A stretch of 64,000 nt of DNA, taken from positions 261,532 through 325,531 of the forward strand of contig JAAOMT010000591.1 in NCBI GenBank assembly GCA_016748015.1. The letters are read 5' to 3'. Shown here piece by piece: positions 1 to 12,240 of this stretch. The position numbers and the translations under genes are program-made. Under the pieces are notes generated by a model that did not search any database, was not told where the DNA came from, and saw nothing but the letters and a program-made list of their open reading frames with translations. Each line of letters begins with the position of its first letter. Positions within the stretch are counted from its first letter, which is position 1. Source of the DNA: Geosiphon pyriformis (taxonomy: Eukaryota; Glomeromycota; Glomeromycetes; Archaeosporales; Geosiphonaceae).

Positions 1-1261
1 ATGAGATTTGTTTTCTTTTTTTTTTTTTTTTATTGTTTCAAGATAAAATTAGTGATAACTTATTGTAATTATTATTAGTCTACAAGACTTGATAGGCTTT
101 TTAAATAGAATTTTTTTTTTAAAATCTATTAGCAATTGGAATGAATTTGTTTTGAAATGGTCACAGGTAACTGGTACTCAAATATGCTGATTATCTTAAT
201 TAAGCTATAGCTCTTGTATGTTCTAATTGAATACAGCATTGGTCTTGAACAGCCAGTTATTATTAATAAGAACTTGGTATTATGTGGCTTTTATGACTAA
301 AATCTTGATTGGTGTAATAATACTATTGACTTCAAAAGAAAAGTTATTAATTTTGCTAATAAAAGTCTTGGTTGCTCTATTGGCTGTAATAATTCTGGCA
401 CTAACAGCATGATTAACTTGGTAACTTAATTGGTCTATAAGTTGTTATGTAATAATACTGTTTGTTAATTTACTATTAAGAATTAGCTTAATACATTGGT
501 CATTAACTTTGATATTAATATACATAGTAGTAATTAATTTAATATTAAGGGTGATTTTATTGAATAATGGAGTTTCTGATTAGTTTTCTAACTCAAATAA
601 AAAGATAGTGACTAGTAATTTGTTTTTTGTAATAGCTGCTGGTAGGATGTTATTGGTAAATAGTTGGTAATTGGTTTTTAAGTTATTGGATGAGTTGTTT
701 TCTGAAGTAATCAAGAGACTTAAATAGCTCTGAAAATTCAGGTTTTGGATGTATCCATTTCTTAAACTTTACTAGTGTGATCTTGATAGCTAATTTAATG
801 AACTGAAAATTAGTTGGTGTCTTACTATTGCTAATTATCAATTTTGTTAGGTGTATGTAATTCTTGGTCTTTGATTTTTGGTTGTTATTTAAATTTTGAG
901 ATAATGTTTAAATTAGTTAAGATTAATAAATTACTTGTGGCTGTGGTTAATAGATTACTGATATTGAAGTCTGATAAACTGAAAGTATATATATTAGTTG
1001 TTATATTATTGGTGTATAATAAGATTGATATGGTTCTAATAATAAATTGGTAACATAGTTCTAGATTTGAAATCTGTAATCAGAGTTTTAATATTAATTT
1101 TCTGATTATTGGTTATTAAATCTAAAAGAGTGTTATTAGTAAAATTTTAGCTATTAACTAGCATAAAATTATCTTTATAATTTCTATTATTAATTAACAT
1201 ATATTAAAATTATTTCAAATTATTACTTATTACTTAATCAAATTATTAAATATTACTATTT
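1..1261 (-). pseudogene. G1 retropepsin-like protease region, decayed
   Basis: Read on the minus strand, this AT-rich stretch aligns with the G3 protease region (about 28380-28800). The best block is about 240-600, where the substrate-loop segment and the residues after it match almost codon for codon. The active-site motif, Asp-Ser-Gly in working retropepsins, reads Leu-Asn-Ser here, so the catalytic Asp is lost through a G-to-A change. Many TAA/TAG codons replace Gln codons. The part near 1000-1260 is probably the Gag-protease linker. Plus-strand ORFs in the region are shadows. Confidence 0.7.
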
Positions 1262-1384
1262 TTTTTTTTTAACGAGTGAAGTCCAAACACTACCTAGTAC
1301 AATACATCATACAAGTGATCTAAACTAGGTGTGAATCATGCTCTTTCTACACGTGACCAGCCACTCAGACTAGTCAGGACAACA

Positions 1385-4300
1385 CTAGACACCTATATGC
1401 ACTGAGACCAAGTTACCTACACCTGAAAAGAATAAATTAGATTTATGAAACCCAAAACCAATACCAATAGTATCAGTGATACCCAATAATCTAACCACAT
1501 TAGACGAGAGTATTGAAGGAAGACCAGAAACCGAGACAGGAATAGAACCATCATGTGGGATAAAGCCATCCTTCTCTATAACAGCTCTGTGTTTCACACG
1601 AACCAGCCAAATATTATCACAGAATGCAAGACAGAAATCACGCATGAATGCCATAATATTCTGAGCCGCCGTTTTAGAGTCCTTGAAAACAGAAAAAGAT
1701 TCCTGATACCATTCATTGAAAACAAAGCCCTTACATATAGCCACACCAACAACAGCATTGGAAGTGCAAGCAGAAAGCAACTGTGAAACACATGAAGTCG
1801 AGTGAGATAAATCTGAGTGCATTTTCTAAACAGATGCATGAGCATTCATCAACTGAGCACGATCACCAGTATCGAACAGGCACGAAAACACATGATCTGA
1901 AATTTCACAGAACAAACACATCACACTGGGGTACCCCTTATTGTAAAGTCGCTTTCGCACAGCAACAGAAAGACAATGATGCAATGCCTTCATAAAATAC
2001 GTCTGATAACCAGCAGTACGAGCACTAGTGAAACCAGCGGCCAAATGAGAGTCCAGATGCCACACCGAACATGATCTGACCCAATCAACATCAGCACATA
2101 GGCTGTCCACCAATACCCGAGAACCAGAACTGATTTCCCAATGTGCATAGTAAATAGAGCGGAAAACATCATGAACAAAATGCCTAGAATTACCAGAAAC
2201 CACAGTACTGCCAGCCTTAAGAAAACATTCATTGATCCTGTGAGGAAGATGCACACCAGAAGACGCAGCAGCCCCAGCCAAAGTATTAGCATGCTCATTG
2301 CCCAAGACTCCAGAGTGATCTCTAACTTTAATCCAATTAACATCCAAATTTTTGCGATGAATGACATTAGAAATATGGTGGCGTTTGACCCAACACCAAT
2401 TCCTAAAATCCGGACACCCCAACATTAACTCTGACCTGCATGCATCCAAAGTGGCCTGGCTGTCCGAAAACAGATTAACCAAACGAAAAGGAGGGACACA
2501 CTCAAGAGCCAAAGCAATGGCCTGCAGCTCCGTCATGGTAGAAGAAATCAGACCAGAAACTTCCACACCTAAACCCAAATCAATGTCCTCAAAAAAAACA
2601 GCGGCGCCAGCCTTCATACTAAGAGTACTCAGTCCACATAGAGAACCATCTGTAAACAGAGAAAGGCAGTCAGAATCAACCTCCAACAAGCGATTGCAAA
2701 TAACATCAAACTCGCAAGACTCAAGTACATTAGACGAGTCAACATTCAGCAGCAAAAGAGAACAAATAAGAAATGACTCAGAACCAGACAAAAAGTGAAC
2801 AGCAGCATTGAACCAATCAGGAATTGGGCCCCAAGGGTCCAGTCTCTTCCACCGCTTGAAAGTCCTCCATTTGAAAACAGAACCAGTTCGATCGCAAAAC
2901 TACTCAACAAAGGCAATTCCATATCGCCGAAGCAAAGAGACACATTTATAAAAAGCTAACTCGCCAAGAACAATAGACATTGGGGTCCTCTTTTGAAAAC
3001 AAAAAACATTGGTCACAAGACCACCCAGAGAAAGATCACAACCCAAAAAAATCCGAACGACACCAGCCAAAAAATTATTCAAAAGACTGACATTAATACA
3101 AAAAGGGAAAAACAGGGGGTGACAAAAGCACCAGCTGAGAACTTATAAATCATGAGACCTATGCGCGAACAGGTGGCCCAAAATACCCACAGAATTGGCA
3201 AAACAAACAACAGCAGCTGACTTGCTCTCAGCCTGGACCTGCTCAAAAGATTTCAACCCGTACAGAGAAGAATGATGAATGGCATCATTGGGAAAGTCGA
3301 GTGGTAAGCCAGATTTGGACTTCAAACCTTTACGAATTATAGCATCCCATTTCGCACACACACTAATAGGAACAAAACTAAACTGAGTCCTGTAGGCAAT
3401 TATGGGGTGAAGAACTGCTGACACCAAATATGAGAACTGCTTATCAGAGATAGCCTTTTTCAGAACAAGATTGGTGAAGAATTGGACATCCAAGCATGCC
3501 TTAGCCAAGCTAGGCTTCGACAAACCTTCAGTAGACAGAAAGATACCCAGGTACCAATGAGACTCCCCCCTTTTGGCTATCAAAATAGGCAAACCACTAA
3601 TCAACAAATGAGGGCTGAAGACTCTACAATTAATGAGAATGGCCACCGTTTTGTCATTATTGATTGAAATGTCATTGACTCAAAAAAACTCACTAGCAAC
3701 ATTGAGAATATGTTGGGTGGCAGCCTGGCTGCTACCAATCCAAATTGTATCATCGACGAAAGCACCAGCAGCAAGGAAAGAAGTCAAACCAGCCTGAGAT
3801 TCAGTGCGACCAGTGTTGGCAACAAAATGAGAGTCTAACCTGTATCTACATACACTTTTTTGTCTCTTGACTTCACACAAAAGAGGATCATAAAATATGT
3901 GCCAGAGAAGAGGAAAAAACACCTCCCTTTGATCCAAACCATCATGTACCCAATATCCATCAGTCAACCCAAAATCCATTATAACTCTGTTGACCCAATC
4001 ATTGTGGATGGTACCAAAAAATCGAATGAATTTGTTACACATTTTTATTCTGACCAAGCTTTTCCTCAGATGTTCCCAGCCAACTGAATCATAAGTCTTT
4101 CACATGTCCTACAAGACCAGCCACAGCTCTCAGTTCTTCTCCAAAGCATCCTCAATAACCAATCTAATAGCAAAAATAGGAGACTGCATGGTCATGCCTT
4201 TTAAAACAGAAAAATTATTCCTCCTTAGAATGTCAAAAACACTACAAGCCAATGAAATTCTGTCCGAAAGCACTTTAAAAAGAATTTTGCGAGCCGTCTC

Positions 4301-6142
4301 AACCAAAGCGATAGGATGGGTATTTATGAGAACATCCTCCTACTCATACAGTTTGGGGATCATCGACACTCAAGCCTCCTTTCAAGACCCAGAAACAGAT
4401 TCATGCTCCAAGCAAACATTCAAAAGCACTAAAAGCATATCCAAAACTGATTTGTCACAATGTTTCCACAACTCATTTGAGATACCAGAGAGACCAGCTG
4501 CTTTTTCATCAGGCAGGTTCGAAATGACATTAGACATCTTATCAAAATCAATTAAGCTCATTACACCAGAAAAAGTATCATCAAAAACATACTCTAAAGG
4601 CTGATATTGGCGATTCCAAACACCAGTAACATCAGAAACTACATTGTGCTTCCTAGTCTATTCTTCCATGACTGCATCTACTTTGGCCTTTACCAGAGCA
4701 GGCTCCAAAACCAACTCATCATCAACAACCAGATGATCCAAAGTTACTTTGCGAAAAGGACGTTCTAATACACTCCTAATAGTATGACCTTTGTCCAATT
4801 CGAAACTCTTCATCCTCTTATCTATCGCCGACCTGATTTGAGATTCCTTAATTTGCTCCGCTTCTGACATTTTGGATGCGCAATAAGACTTTTTGACCAT
4901 AGACAAAACTGACCAAATAGCATTGAAGTGGGAACCTGATAGAAAGAGAGACTTCACTGCAGAAGCATTGACCAAATCCAAACCTTCCCACCTGTTGAGC
5001 AAGGATGCAAACTCCTCAGCAAAATCCATATGAGATGCTCTAACTAACTTAGACACCAAGAGCTCCAGCTTGTGAAATTTGGATGAATTCTTACTAAAAA
5101 TTTTATCATATCCCTTGAACCACTTTTTCTTGAAAACTGCCTCAGCAGACAGACATATTACTTTACGGAGAGCAACCCACATCGAATCCAAGTCCGAGCG
5201 GATTCTGGCTGCAAAAAAATCATCATGAAACATAGCAGCATTTGCTGCTGTATTTTTCTTAAATTTGGCCCATTTAACATCATCTGCACCTTTGCAATCG
5301 TACTTCCAGCAATCTCTATTTGCTTGCTTACGAACAGAATTCAACTGAACATTGAGCAGACCACACAAACCCACTAACACTGAAACAGCCTGATGATCAG
5401 TATCAAAGTATTCCCCAATGCCAAACATGTCGCGATCCACTACTGCATTGACCAGATTTGAAGAAACGAACATAAAATCAATCGTCTTAGCAATGCTCCG
5501 AGAATTGGACCAAGTTGGCAATTTCCCACGGGAGCTCCCACCCAAGGCATTAACCAGACCCAAATTCAGACACTTTTTAAAACTTGCACACTTGTGAGAA
5601 CCGTCTTCATTGAAATCACCACCGAGAACAACGAAGGAAGATTCATTAACAGCTTTTGCAATGAGAGAGTTGACTTCACTAGCCTGAGAAAACTGAACTG
5701 CTGAGGAAGCACCAGCATACAGACCTAGAATAGACACCGAAAGTTTATTTTTGAAAAGTAACTTAATGGACAAGAGCCGACCAGGCACCTCTGACACTTT
5801 GCACACATGTCTCGCCAAAGAAGAATTCATGATGACTGCAACACCAGAACCCAGATATCCAGATTCCAAACCAGAGGTAAACACCCGCACACCATCATAT
5901 TTGTTGACAATCTATGGGCAAATTTTCTCTCTTAACTTTGATTCCGTAAAAATAGAAACTAAATTGTTCTTTTCCATATGCCAACAAATGACATCGTCCT
6001 GTTTCACAAGATTGTTCATACCTCTGACGTTGCAAGTAGCAATATTCCAAACCAGACTGTCCATTAAGAAGAGAAAAAATTTGAACTCACCCCAAAACTG
6101 TCCACTTTGGCTGAAAGTCCCAGAACTGTTTCCATCAGACAC
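1385..6142 (-). pseudogene. LINE A ORF2 (AP endonuclease, RT, RNase H), interrupted
   Basis: The domain order on the minus strand is clear. An exonuclease-endonuclease-phosphatase domain covers about 6050-5330 with CNVRG, TESK, GGDFN, a Thr-Trp pair and DTDHQ. A region of unknown fold follows (5330-4650), then RT (about 4400-3150) with the catalytic AFVDDTIW intact near 3745, then RNase H (2791-2300) with TDGS, TELQ, SDSQ and a DHSGVLGNEHAN block. After it comes a Cys-rich CLFC...HVFSC motif near 1900 and a further C-terminal domain ending at 1385. Stops (roughly a dozen, mostly TAG and TGA at former Trp, Gln or Arg codons) interrupt a reading frame that otherwise stays in register. ORF2 nicks target DNA and primes reverse transcription; this copy cannot do so without read-through. 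Confidence 0.85.
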
Positions 6143-7851
6143 TTCATGCTGTCTTCTAATTTGGATACCAAAGATACATCAAAAGACACTGCTCCCGCAA
6201 CAATCTCACCACTAGTGGCTGCACCTGAACCCTCACTTATCACTATATCTGCCTCTTGATTCTGTAATGAAGGGGTCACCAATGGCTAACATCCAGGGCT
6301 TGGCTGGGAAACCATTGGTCCAAGTGCATCCAACCTCTTAGCCAGCTTACTCACCTGCTCCACGAGGCCGGCGAGACTGTGCTCAAAAGCAGCAAACCTA
6401 TTATTGACTTCCAACAAAACTGGCAGAGATGGCGCCAACTCTGAAGAGGAACCAGATTTCACTGAAGCATTTTGTCCAGAAAGAGGAGGAAAAGAAGACC
6501 CACTAGCAACCTTTGCCTAAGAGAAACCACCAAAAAAGACTGGACGAGCAACTGGAGCTGATCACTTGGCATAGATGGCTGCCAATCTGCTTTTATCTGT
6601 GTCTAAAAGGACTCTACGCAAAGACAAACCTGAAGAAACTCTCCCACCAATCGCACAGCCCAATGATGTATGGCCTGATTTCCCACACTTGGCATACTTG
6701 GCTGAAACAAGACAAGACCAGCGTAGATTGGCGCCCCTCAACACTGGCGTGGTTCCCATGATGGCATTCAACAAATCAGCAGAATCAAAACAGATAACAG
6801 CACACCTAGCCCTAGCATATGTAACCGGATGACGATCAATAACACACGTCTTCCCACCCACAGAACCAATAAAATCCCAAATGTCATGAGCAGTCATACC
6901 CATTGGCAGAGTATAGAGCAGCGCCCTATGCTGGTCCCTCGCATCCCATGATTTCTTGTTCAAATCTGATCTAGTCACCTGCGCAGCATCCTTCCTGATT
7001 AAGATTGACCACTCTGCCGCAACCAAATCGGCGTGATCTGATTGCTTAAATTCTACCACAGCCTTCTGCCACAGCCCCACCAATTGCATCTTCATTGACT
7101 TAATTATCCCAAACTCAGAGAGCGCAGCATGCACAGCCTCAGCTGATGTTCCAACTGGAATTTCCTTTAACACCACAGCCCAATCTGAGCGACCAGCTGA
7201 TCTCTTAAAATTGGTGTTTACCATGATATTTACACCAGTAGCCTTTTCAGTGGCTTTCATTAGACCCGATTTGGAAGTGAATGTTGCTCTGATGATCCCT
7301 GAGAATTTTGAGGGGGTAGATGCCCTCCCAAAATCATTGATTCCAGAAAATAATTTCCTTATCACCACAAGCTTTTTCTGAGAAGATTTGCCGGCCACCT
7401 TATTCAAGCCAATATCCAATGCGAATGACTTCTTGACTGGAACATTGACCAAATTTTTCATAGAAGGAGAGAGCTCAAGAGGAGTATCCGAGAGAACATC
7501 ATCATCATTACCATCTTTTGAGAAGTCAATCTTTCCCAATGGCTTGCCCAATGTCTTTTTGGTTTTAATCTTCAAACTCATGGGCATCTGATCATAATCT
7601 CCACCAGCCAGAGCTCCACCTTCACCATAATCAAAGCTGGTTTTCTCCACCAGACACTTCTCTTCCATATCAACACTTTCAGATTCAGTAGTGTCCCCAG
7701 TCTCTGAACTCCATGAACAAACACCAGGAACTTCAACAGCAACCCCTCCATTATCAACACCCTCTGCCAACACACCTTCCTTCCTCTTTTTCCTTGATGT
7801 AACCACCTTAAAACCACTTTCAGAACCAGAAACTTTAGCAGTTTTTTTCAT
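6064..7851 (-). pseudogene. LINE A ORF1 (zinc-knuckle nucleic-acid-binding protein), interrupted
   Basis: The first 429 codons (7851-6562) are open, starting at MKKTAKVSGSESG. A Ser/Asp/Glu-rich N-terminal third is followed by a region shared by all LINE ORF1s here (NDFGRASTPSKFSGIIRATF and an RNA-binding-like fold up to about residue 300), then by a retroviral-type zinc knuckle near 6620-6660. The first Cys of CX2CX4HX4C is replaced by Tyr, while the second Cys, the His and the last Cys remain. A TGA at 6559-6561, a TAG near 6518 and a TAG near 6283 then break the frame; it continues to 6064. The product probably binds the element RNA, as ORF1p does in other LINEs. The ORF1 end overlaps the ORF2 start region by about 80 bp. 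Confidence 0.75.
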
Positions 7852-7979
7852 AACAGCAATAACAGAGCCAACAGTGGTCTTGTAATCGAAGAACAGTTTT
7901 GATTTATCATACTGAATGGTAAAAAACTTCTTTCGAAAAAACTTTTGACTCTTTTTTGGATGAAGAAGAGAAAGAAGTT

Positions 7980-10151
7980 TTACTATTTAATTAATAATTT
8001 AATTTATACAATAAAAATTAGAATAATCAAATTACATAATATCTTGAGCTATATAATATTCAAAAATTTGTTAAAATTTATAGAAATTCACTAAAATAAT
8101 CGATAATCTACTAAAATAATTAATAATTTATTGAAATAATTTGTAGTTTGTCAAAATATATTTTTAGTTTGTCAAAATGATAGCAAAGAAAAAAGTTCAA
8201 ATTCATAGACTAATATTATAACAGATTGTATAAAAAAAACTTCTCTTTAAGAAAATGTATTTTATTTAGAATCTTCTTAATTTGAATTAATTAGCTTTAC
8301 AAAAAGTAATAAAAATATTAAATACTTAAAAACCAACTTTCTAAAACTATTTACACTTGAAATTTCCCAAAAATTCAACTAATGTTTTGAAATTGATTAA
8401 CTACTAATTTTAGCAATCTATTAGTAACTTCAGGCTTGGACAAAAAACAATTCCTTTAACAAAATTTTATTTCTTTTATAATTCTTTTATTTTTTTTATT
8501 CTTCTTATTATAATAATTAGGATAGTCTATAAATAAGACTCCTATAAAAAAGTTGACTTTTACAGTAAAGTAACTATACATTTTTAGTAAGCTTCCAAAT
8601 GAACAATTTCTGAAAAAAAGTTGACTTTTATTATAAAGTAATTACATATAGTAATTGGTATAGAATTGGTTATTCCACTTATAAGTCCAGCAGTTTAAAT
8701 TATAGAAAATAATTTGAAAATAAATTCAGATATCAAAGATTCATTAACTTTTAGAAAACATAAATTGACAGCAAACAAACATTAATAACATTTAAAAAAA
8801 AAGACCAAAAACCTCCAATAATAATGGCAATTTGTTTTTAAATAGTTTTGTTTTCCATAATAGTAACAATCATGCATTTTTTGTTGCCATAGTTGATTTA
8901 ATGATAATAACAAACATGGTTGATTTTGGAAATGATTGAAGTTTTTTTAATTGTCATAATATTGTAGAGGCTAATAAATGGTTTGATTATTAGTTAAGTA
9001 TTCTTTAATTTTCTGATTAATGGTTTTGCCAAATTGTTTCAATTTAATATCCAATTCAGATGATCTGTTTATTATTAGATTTATGGCTTGGGTGTAGTTG
9101 GCTTCAAGTTTGGCTGATTCAAAATTTCAAACATATGTGACTGTATCTTGAAGAGTATTTGAGTGCATTAAGTATACTTGTTGTAATAAGCTGCTACATA
9201 ATTCACAAATAAATTGATTCAAAATTTGTGCTGCTGTAAAGTAATCAGCTTAAATTGTCTGAATTGATGTAAATTTCTATAAAAGTGTTCTAAATAAGTA
9301 GTAACTGCTTTAGTATAATCTTGTTTAATTGTGGTAAAATTAGTTAACAAGCAATTTATGCTATTATTATTACTAAAATATCGTAGAAATATGGTTTTAA
9401 ACATGTTAAAATCTTGAGATCTGTTTACAAAATTCTGATATCACAAGTTGGTGGTATTCTATAAGAAGTAAAGAATGACTTAAAAAACTTTGGTATTATT
9501 TCAGTTATTGGCTGTAATTGTTTTGGATATATTATTTAACTATGTGTGGGCATTATTTTTTTTATTTGTAAATTTTTCTAATTTAATAATGAGTACATAT
9601 GCTATTGGTACAAGTTGTTGTTATTGTGGTTGTTGTTGAAGTTGTTGTTAAAATTATTGTTATTGTGTGGTAATTAGTGCAACTGGTAGATTGATTACAA
9701 TAATTAGAGATAAGTTTTGTTGAAGAATAAGAATGGAATTTGGATTGTTTAGGTTTTGCTGAATTTAAACAATCAGAGTTTGTATTTTTGGGTTATTTGA
9801 GATCAGGTTTTGATTATTATTTTTTTGATTATTATTTTTTTTTTCTGATTTAGTATTTTTTCAATGACTGATAAATCCGAAATTGGGTTAAAGTAATAAT
9901 GATTAAAGTCTTAATAGTGTTATTGATCACAATTTAAATTCTTCAAAAAATTTATTATAGCTTCCTAATAATTTGGCTTTTTCTTAATTATTTTGGAATA
10001 GTACTCTATGTAATGGTGTTTTTACTGTTAACATTAATATAGATATGAATAGTATGTGTATAATACTTTTTGGTATATAATGATATAACAGATAAATAAG
10101 TAAAATCATTCTTGGTTTTTTTCAAGTAGGCAATTGTATTTTTTTTGGTAT
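7980..10151 (-). pseudogene. G1 Gag centre, Q-rich linker and zinc knuckle, decayed
   Basis: Minus-strand translation gives the Gag core at 9219-9404 (FKTIFLRYF, then KAVTTYLEHFYRNLHQF), matching G3 Gag at 27340-27480. The next block, at about 9000-9180, matches the G3 stretch with NHTQAINLAINR. Near 8820-8880 is a fossil CX2CX4HX4C zinc knuckle in which one Cys and the His have become Tyr. CAA-type repeats (TTG on the plus strand, 9612-9663) are also part of G1. The stretch 7989-8800 is AT-rich with no recognisable domain and probably covers the Gag-protease linker. Confidence 0.65.
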
Positions 10152-11027
10152 TGTTACTCATAAAATATAGAAATTATATATTAGTACATAATTAGCCAAT
10201 CAAAATAAGACATAGTAAAAGTGGAATTCCTCTCAAAGGAATTATAAGATTCCAAAATTACAGGATTTTCATGTGAGAAATCACAGAATTCCAGAATTTC
10301 AGAATTCCTCTCAAGGAATTACAGAATTTTAAAAATTCCAGAATTCCTGGCTAGAAAATTGAGGAATTCAAAGAATCTTGTATAATGAAATTTATGTATA
10401 TATAATAATAGTATTAAAAACAAAAAAAACAGAATTCTTAATTTAGAAATTCAGTTTTTTTTCTCATATCCATCTCTTTATATGATAGTATTCTATGACT
10501 TAAAATAGAAACATATCAATAAAATATTTATTAAATATCACAATTCATCTTTTCACTATTAACAGTTAAATATTGATAGCTATTAATACTTAACTATATT
10601 AAACTAATAGCTTTTGATTATGGCTATTGATAAGATACTAATTTTTTCTTGTCTTGGCTTATTTCTTTATTTTTTTTATTTTGTTTGTTTGTTTATTATT
10701 TACTAATTGATTAAAGATTAAACATGCAGAGTTATCAATGTCAAAGTAACTGATAAAAAACTCAGAAATAAGAATAGAATACTTAAGAATTAAGGATAAC
10801 TTACTAGAAGAATTACTAGCCATTATTCTAAGAAAAAAATTTGATGGAATTGCAATTCTAGGAAGCTACAGATAAAACAACTATTGAATCTTTGTTTATT
10901 ATACAAAGGACTCAACCAAAACCTTTAGATACAAAAATCTTTAGATATTACTAACATAATTTAGCTATTGAGCACCAAGTTACAGATTTGTTATTTGTTT
11001 TCAAACTCCAAATAATTACCTGTAACA
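10152..11027 (+). repeat. Solo LTR S1 (same family as G1), inserted in G1 Gag
   Basis: Begins TGTTACTCATAAAATATAG and ends ACCTGTAACA, so it has TG...CA ends. It is the reverse-complement match of the G1 5' LTR at 11437-12110 plus 18897-19028. No internal gypsy sequence adjoins it, so it is a solo LTR left by LTR-LTR recombination. It sits between the Gag N-terminal fragment and the Gag core of G1. The 4-bp flanks are GTAT and GTGT, compatible with a mutated target duplication. It contains an AATTCC-rich internal expansion (about 10215-10380) that the other two LTR copies lack. Confidence 0.72.
10215..10380. repeat. AATTCC-rich imperfect palindromic repeats inside S1
   Basis: Several copies of GGAATTCC, CAGAATTCC and CTCTCAAAGGAATTA-type words follow each other in both orientations, so this piece could fold on itself. 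The same position in the G1 LTR (about 18940-18960) and in S2 (about 50080-50130) has only one short version, with the words TTGGAATT and TTGGAATTCTG. It is therefore an expansion specific to S1. Confidence 0.65.
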
Positions 11028-11436
11028 GTGTTTTTGTTGGAGTTTGTAATTTTTTTTGTCTGTAAAGATAATAAAAAATCTCTATTGGGTGTATTTTTCA
11101 ATTTTTCTGTTTATTTCTGTAATTTATAGTGCAAACAGATAGTTTGGTAGAAGTATAATGTTTTGTAATAATTTATTGTATAAATTTTTAAAGATGGCTT
11201 CTAAATTTCCTTGGTTTTTCAAGTAGGATTTAATTTTTTTGTTAACATAGAAGTTAAAAGCTGATTCTGCTAACCAATAATTACTTGTCAGTTTAAGATG
11301 AGTTTGGTAATATTGAAATAAAAATTTCACAAATCTTAAATGATTTTCTCCTATGATTTTTTGGTCTGCCATTTTTTTAAATAGTTGATATTAGTGCTAA
11401 TTTTTTGTTAAATTATATTTTACAAAGAGCATTAAA
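11028..11436 (-). pseudogene. G1 Gag N-terminus and primer-binding region
   Basis: An 82-codon ORF (11372-11124, start MADQKIIGENHLRF) aligns with the N-terminus of G3 Gag at 26337-26630 in length, position and motifs (LFQYYQ versus LFQYFQ, then ES-F--Y-N-KI). Between this start and the LTR edge at 11437, the minus strand reads TTTAATGCTCTTTGTAAAATAT. This matches the G3 primer-binding region after C-to-T and G-to-A changes. The ORF ends about 100 bp before S1, which separates it from the rest of Gag. The domain may be a Gag N-terminal or matrix-like segment; I do not recognise a named family. Confidence 0.7.
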
Positions 11437-12110
11437 TATTACAGGTAATTATTTGGGGTGTTAGAACAAATAACAAATCCATAACTTAGTGCTTAATAGC
11501 TGAAAATATTGGTAATTTTTGAAGATTTTAGAGTCTGAAGATTTTGGTTGAGTTTTTTAGATAATGAACAAAGATTTAATTGATGATTTCTTTTGTGAAT
11601 TTTTTTTTAGCATGGTGACTGGTTTATTTTAACAGTTATGCTCTTTTGATAAACTATTTTTAAATTTCTATTCTTATTTCTGAGTTTTTTACAAGACTAT
11701 TCTTAACATCAAATACTTAGTGCTTAATCTTTTTAATCAATTAATAAATAACAAAAAAATAAAACAAAAGAAAATAAAATAAAAATAAAAAATAAAAAAA
11801 TAAAATAAATAAAATAAAAAAATAAAAAAATTAGTATTCTGTTAATAGCCATAATCAAGAGTTATTGGTCAGTATAATTAAGTATTAGATTCTATCAACA
11901 TAAAGTATTAATAGTAGTAAAAGTGATTAATATTTTTAATCAAGTAATAATAACATGAGTTTGATGATAATTAGATATTTTATTAATGTTGATATAATTC
12001 TATTTCAAGTTATAAAAAATTATCTTTTAAAAAAAAGAGTATAGAATAAGTAGTTATTGTTAACTACTGTTTTATCTGAATCAAATATTTTTTCTGTTTC
12101 TAAAATTTTT
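11437..12110 (-). repeat. G1 5' LTR, inner part
   Basis: The plus strand reads TATTACAGGTAATTATTTGG at the inner edge, the complement of an LTR ending CCTGTAATA (originally CCTGTAACA). It matches solo LTR S2 (49465-49990) in the same direction and S1 (10480-11027) in the opposite direction. It includes an A/T-only run at about 11750-11830. LINE B interrupts the LTR at 12110 and the remaining outer part resumes at 18897. Confidence 0.75.
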
Positions 12111-12240
12111 TTATTATTAATGTTTTATAAGTGAGATCCAAGTACTGTCTAGAACAATACATCAAAGAAATGTTCTAAACTAGGTGTGAATCATGTGTAT
12201 TTCCACACGTGACCAGCCACTCAAGCTGATTAAGACAACA

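Larger units (their letters stand above)
1262..7979 (-). mobile_element. LINE A: APE/RT/RNase H-type non-LTR retrotransposon
   Basis: About 6.7 kb, on the minus strand, with a poly-A tail (poly-T on the plus strand at 1262-1271) and a likely target-site duplication TTACTATTT at 1253-1261 and 7980-7988. It has two ORF regions: ORF1, an RNA-binding-like protein with a zinc knuckle, and ORF2 with AP endonuclease, reverse transcriptase, RNase H and a C-terminal CCHC-like motif. The 3' UTR ends in a block shared by all four LINEs here, with CACGTG-type and ACTAGGTGTGAATCATG segments. The architecture resembles Tad1/I-group LINEs; the clade assignment is an inference. This is the least decayed of the four copies. 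It is inserted in G1 between Gag and protease. Confidence 0.88.

Noticed and set aside
844-1053. Hydrophobic small ORF on the plus strand
   Set aside because: AT-rich shadow of the decayed G1 Gag-protease linker on the minus strand.
10152-12110. Long inverted repeat suggesting a DNA transposon with terminal inverted repeats
   Set aside because: The arms are LTRs with TG...CA ends: one solo, the other joined to a primer-binding remnant and Gag on the minus strand.
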